64,000 nt of DNA from CAVTWS01 sp963738445 (GTDB lineage: Bacteria > Actinomycetota > Acidimicrobiia > Acidimicrobiales > SHLQ01): the NCBI GenBank assembly GCA_963738445.1, contig CAVTWS010000011.1, positions 310,001 through 374,000 of the forward strand. The letters are read 5' to 3'. Shown here in pieces: positions 61,485 through 64,000 of this stretch. Under the pieces are notes generated by a model that was not told where the DNA came from, did not search any database, and saw only the letters and a program-made list of their open reading frames with translations. The position numbers and the translations under genes are program-made. Positions within the stretch are counted from its first letter, which is position 1. Each line of letters starts with the position of its first letter.

Positions 61485-62276
61485 ATGCAGCAGACACAGC
61501 ACGACAACCACGTCCATCACGAGCGATTGGCTCGGCTCGCGGCGCGAGGCCGGGTCAACGCCGCGACCTCTCGTGGGTCCGACACCGGTGCTCGACGACG
61601 GTTCGGCGCAGGCGCCGGTCGGTATGTGGCCACCGGCATCAGCGCGTCGGGTTTCATGGGCATCGTCGTCGCGATGGCGGCGGCGCCCCCGGGTTGGAGT
61701 CAGGATGCGGTGTCGGAGCCCATCGCGCTCGCTGCCGTGACGACGACTGCCGCCTCTGGTGGCGTCGGGCCAACCCCGATGGCGTTCACCGACGCCGGTG
61801 AGCCGGCGGTGGCCGTCCCAGAACCCGTGGCGGACGCTGGGGCTGACTCCGGGGCTGACTCCGGTGCGCCCGGGCCGCCCGGCACCCTGGGACCGCCGAC
61901 GATCCGGTCCGTCTCGATCGATTCGACGGTGGCACCGGCGCCCGGATCGGGGTCGATCCCCGCGACGACCTCCCCCGGCCGTCCTCCGACGAGCGCTCCA
62001 GCGGTCGCCTCGTCGCCCCCGCCGATCGCCCCGCCCGGCGTCGTCACCGACCCCGCGGGGCTCGTCGCCACGGAACCGGCGGCCACAACGCCCCCAGGAG
62101 CGGACCCCGCCGCACCCGGGACGGCACCGCCGCAGCCGCCCGCTCCCGACACGACGTCGCCACCCCCGACCTCGCCGCCGTCGACGTCGCCCCCGACCAC
62201 CGCGGCCCCCACCACGGTCCCGCCGACCACGATCCCGCCCACCACCCTGCCCGAATGCGTGGGCAGCTCGTGCTGA
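61485..62276 (+). CDS. Pro/Thr/Ala-rich exported protein of unknown function
   Basis: 263 residues. A His/Arg-rich cytosolic start (QQTQHDNHVHHERLARLAARG) leads to one hydrophobic segment YVATGISASGFMGIVVAMAAAP (about 47-68), then a long low-complexity stretch rich in Pro, Thr, Ala and Ser. It ends TTVPPTTIPPTTLPECVGSSC with two cysteines. It is followed by ApbE (overlap 22 bp) and a ferric-reductase-like membrane protein, so it probably belongs to a surface electron-transfer or iron system. No ApbE flavinylation motif was found in it. ATG 61485 is preferred over GTG 61443 for its GAGG site. Confidence 0.6.
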   Translation: MQQTQHDNHVHHERLARLAARGRVNAATSRGSDTGARRRFGAGAGRYVATGISASGFMGIVVAMAAAPPGWSQDAVSEPIALAAVTTTAASGGVGPTPMAFTDAGEPAVAVPEPVADAGADSGADSGAPGPPGTLGPPTIRSVSIDSTVAPAPGSGSIPATTSPGRPPTSAPAVASSPPPIAPPGVVTDPAGLVATEPAATTPPGADPAAPGTAPPQPPAPDTTSPPPTSPPSTSPPTTAAPTTVPPTTIPPTTLPECVGSSC

Positions 62277-63271
62277 CCCCGACGCTTCGGTGGGCCACCC
62301 GCCGATTCCGGGCCATGGGAACCTCAGCCGAGGTGCTGGTGCTGGCCGCCGAACCCGAGCGCCTGGCCGACTGGGTGGTCGACGAGGTGACGCGGTTGGA
62401 GGGGTGTTGGACCCGGTTCCGGCCCGAGAGCGAGCTGTCGCGGGTCAACGCGGTCGCCGGCACCGGTCCCGTCTCCGTGTCGCCCACGTTGCTCCTGGCC
62501 TTCTCCGCCGCGGCGGAGATGCACGAGCTGACCGGTGGACGGTTCGACCCGACGATCCTGCCTGCGCTGGAGGCGCTCGGATACGACCGCACGTTCACCG
62601 AGATCGACCGCCCGGCACGCCGCCCGGGCCCGGTGGCCCCCTCGTCGGGGCGGCGGTCGTCGGAACGGAGGTCGCCCGGGTTCCGGTTCGGCGACGTCGG
62701 GATCGACCCCGTTCGTCTCACCGTCACGCTGCCTCCCGGTGCCGCTGTCGACCTCGGCGGGATCGGCAAGGGGCTGGCGGCCGATCTCGTCGTCGACGAA
62801 GTCCGGGCTCGGGGCGCGGAATCGGTGTGCCTGTCGCTCGGTGGGGACATCGCGGTGCGGGGCCCGGGACCGGGTGCCGATGCGTGCTGGCCGATCACCG
62901 TGCGGGATTCGGCGAGCGGGGAGGCGGTCGTCGTCGAGTTCCCTCTCGTCGACGAGGCGATCGTGCAATCGACCACGGCCCTGCGCCGCTGGACGCGCGG
63001 TGGACGCACGGTCCATCACATCGTCGACCCAGCGTCTGGGGCGTGCACCGACACCGACGTGGCGAGCGCGATCGTCACTGGACCCTCGGCGGCCCGGGCC
63101 GAGTGCGTGGCCAAGGCGGCGATCGTGGCGGGCAGGCGGCGCGGTGTGGCGATGATCGTCGACGCGGGTCTCGACGGCTGGTTGGTCGGACCGACGGGCG
63201 TGGTCACGGCCACGCCGTTGGTGGCAGCCGGCGCGGCGCCGGGGCTGGACTCACGGGTGGAGGCGGGATGA
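62255..63271 (+). CDS. apbE: FAD:protein FMN transferase (ApbE family)
   Basis: 338 residues. MGTSAEVLV, TRFRPESELSRVNA (about 54), GRFDPTILPALEALGYDR (about 91), VDLGGIGKGLAADLVVDEV (about 166), SLGGDIAVRGPG and the metal-binding end HHIVDPASGACTDTDVASAIV are typical of ApbE, which attaches FMN covalently to threonine of exported flavoproteins. It overlaps the Pro-rich gene and the reductase gene by 22 and 4 bp. No obvious signal peptide, unlike many relatives. Its flavoprotein substrate is not in the window. Confidence 0.85.
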   Translation: MRGQLVLTPTLRWATRRFRAMGTSAEVLVLAAEPERLADWVVDEVTRLEGCWTRFRPESELSRVNAVAGTGPVSVSPTLLLAFSAAAEMHELTGGRFDPTILPALEALGYDRTFTEIDRPARRPGPVAPSSGRRSSERRSPGFRFGDVGIDPVRLTVTLPPGAAVDLGGIGKGLAADLVVDEVRARGAESVCLSLGGDIAVRGPGPGADACWPITVRDSASGEAVVVEFPLVDEAIVQSTTALRRWTRGGRTVHHIVDPASGACTDTDVASAIVTGPSAARAECVAKAAIVAGRRRGVAMIVDAGLDGWLVGPTGVVTATPLVAAGAAPGLDSRVEAG

Positions 63272-63870
63272 GCGCCGGGGCCGTGGTCGCCGCCTTGGAC
63301 CCGAAGCTCACGTGGTACGTCGCGCGAGCCGGCGGCCTGGTGGCCTGGGCCACGTGCTCGGCGAGCATCCTGTGGGGCCTCGCCCTGTCCACCGGAGCGT
63401 TCCGCCGGATCCGCTCGTCGATGTTGCTGGACCTGCACCGCTATCTCGGGACGCTGACGGTCGTGTTCGCGGTGATCCACCTCGTCGCGCTCTGGCTCGA
63501 CGACTTCGTGGCGTTCGGTCTGGTCGAGATGGCCGTGCCGATGGCGTCATCGTGGCGTCCGGGCGCCGTGGCGTGGGGCGTGGTGGCCGCGTACCTCCTG
63601 CTCGCGATCATGGTGACGTCGTGGGGCATGCGATGGCTCCCGCGCCGAGCCTGGCGGGTTGTGCACCTGTCCGCCTACGGCCTGTTCGCGACGGCGACCG
63701 TGCACGGCTATCAATCGGGAACGGATCGGGTGAACCGTCTGGTGGTCGCCGTCGGGGGAGTGGTCACCGTGGCGATCGTGGTGGCCGTAGCCGGTCGACT
63801 GGTCCGGATCCGTCGGACCCGGCGGGCGCCTCGTCGCGCCGGGGACGCACGGGGCATGCTGGCGCGGTAG
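63268..63870 (+). CDS. Ferric-reductase-like heme membrane protein
   Basis: 200 residues with five predicted membrane helices. Four histidines sit in two helices in the pattern of bis-heme ferric reductases: LHRYLG and VIHLVAL (about 57 and 71), then VVHLSAYG and TVHGYQSG (about 132 and 146). It would carry electrons across the membrane to an FMN protein or ferric iron. The start overlaps the apbE stop as ATGA, and the MhuD-like gene follows 29 bp later. Confidence 0.84.
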   Translation: MSAGAVVAALDPKLTWYVARAGGLVAWATCSASILWGLALSTGAFRRIRSSMLLDLHRYLGTLTVVFAVIHLVALWLDDFVAFGLVEMAVPMASSWRPGAVAWGVVAAYLLLAIMVTSWGMRWLPRRAWRVVHLSAYGLFATATVHGYQSGTDRVNRLVVAVGGVVTVAIVVAVAGRLVRIRRTRRAPRRAGDARGMLAR

Positions 63871-63899
63871 CCGTCGAGCCGTCACGCAGAGGAGTCGCC

Positions 63900-64000
63900 A
63901 TGTCGGTCGTGAAGATCAACGCCATCGAGGTCCCCGAGGGCATGGGCCCGGAGCTGGAGAAGCGATTCGCGGCCCGTGCGCACGTCGTGGAGTCGATGCC
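63900..64000 (+). CDS. mhuD: MhuD-like heme-degrading monooxygenase (cut by window end)
   Basis: Only the first 33 codons are present: SVVKINAIEVPEGMGPELEK then RFAARAHVVESM. The pattern VVKINAIEVP-G-GPELEKRFA-RAH-VE is that of mycobacterial MhuD, including the heme-contact Asn7 and Arg22. MhuD opens heme to mycobilin and iron without releasing CO. AGAGGAG lies 6 nt before ATG 63900. Placement after a ferric reductase and ApbE suggests a heme-iron uptake and reduction unit. Confidence 0.8.
   Translation, partial: MSVVKINAIEVPEGMGPELEKRFAARAHVVESM

Overview
The window is high-GC DNA from an actinobacterium. The best guess is an Acidimicrobiia/Ilumatobacter-like lineage. The reasons are the very high GC at third codon positions, many GTG starts and 4-bp GTGA/ATGA gene overlaps, a RamB-type acetate regulator, a MhuD-like heme-degrading enzyme, a DUF664 (mycothiol-related) protein, a DUF222-HNH (13E12-type) nuclease and a LAxTG-type surface protein. 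The lineage is inferred; no rRNA is present.

Positions 1-30.2 kb are a large catabolic island for CoA-activated lipid or steroid/isoprenoid-like substrates. It holds a FadD3-like acyl-CoA ligase, six acyl-CoA dehydrogenase genes (two adjacent alpha/beta-type pairs plus one two-domain fusion), three enoyl-CoA hydratases, three oxidoreductases (two SDRs and a zinc alcohol dehydrogenase), a fused two-domain family III CoA-transferase, a thiolase with its DUF35 partner, two amidohydrolase-2 proteins, a P450, an HIBADH-SnoaL fusion, a cytosolic-looking type 1 binding protein, and three regulators (a tandem TetR-TetR fusion, a GntR/FadR and a TetR). Two distant promoters share a 16-bp inverted repeat, so the cluster probably has a common TetR-type control.

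Positions 30.4-33.3 kb are a small accessory patch. It has a DUF664 protein, a truncated Gfo/Idh fragment, an XRE regulator whose start codon lies inside a 32-bp palindrome, and a MNT-HEPN toxin-antitoxin pair. That pair sits between an intact tRNA-Lys gene and a 51-bp copy of its 3' half, which is the footprint of tRNA-targeted integration.

Positions 33.4-47.6 kb carry membrane and transport genes: a polytopic membrane protein, an AIM24 protein, an ABC-2 type exporter co-transcribed with an ankyrin protein, a HlyD-MacB-type exporter and two lipoproteins. They also carry tRNA-His, tRNA-Arg, an alpha/beta hydrolase and a malonyl-CoA synthetase.

Positions 47.8-54.2 kb hold a complete aceB-aceA-aceK glyoxylate operon, including isocitrate dehydrogenase kinase/phosphatase, divergent from ramB. 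The cluster would channel the acetyl-CoA made by the catabolic island through the glyoxylate shunt.

Positions 54.4-64 kb hold a GGDEF-EAL protein, a possible hexapeptide/small-RNA locus with a strong terminator, uridine kinase, a large sortase-type surface protein, a 3-alpha-hydroxysteroid dehydrogenase-like SDR, and an ApbE/ferric-reductase/MhuD-like iron-heme group running off the end.

A caution applies throughout: twelve frame breaks were found in eight loci, and every one is repaired by deleting a single G or C. They look like base-calling errors rather than gene decay, and those genes should be read as probably intact in the organism.
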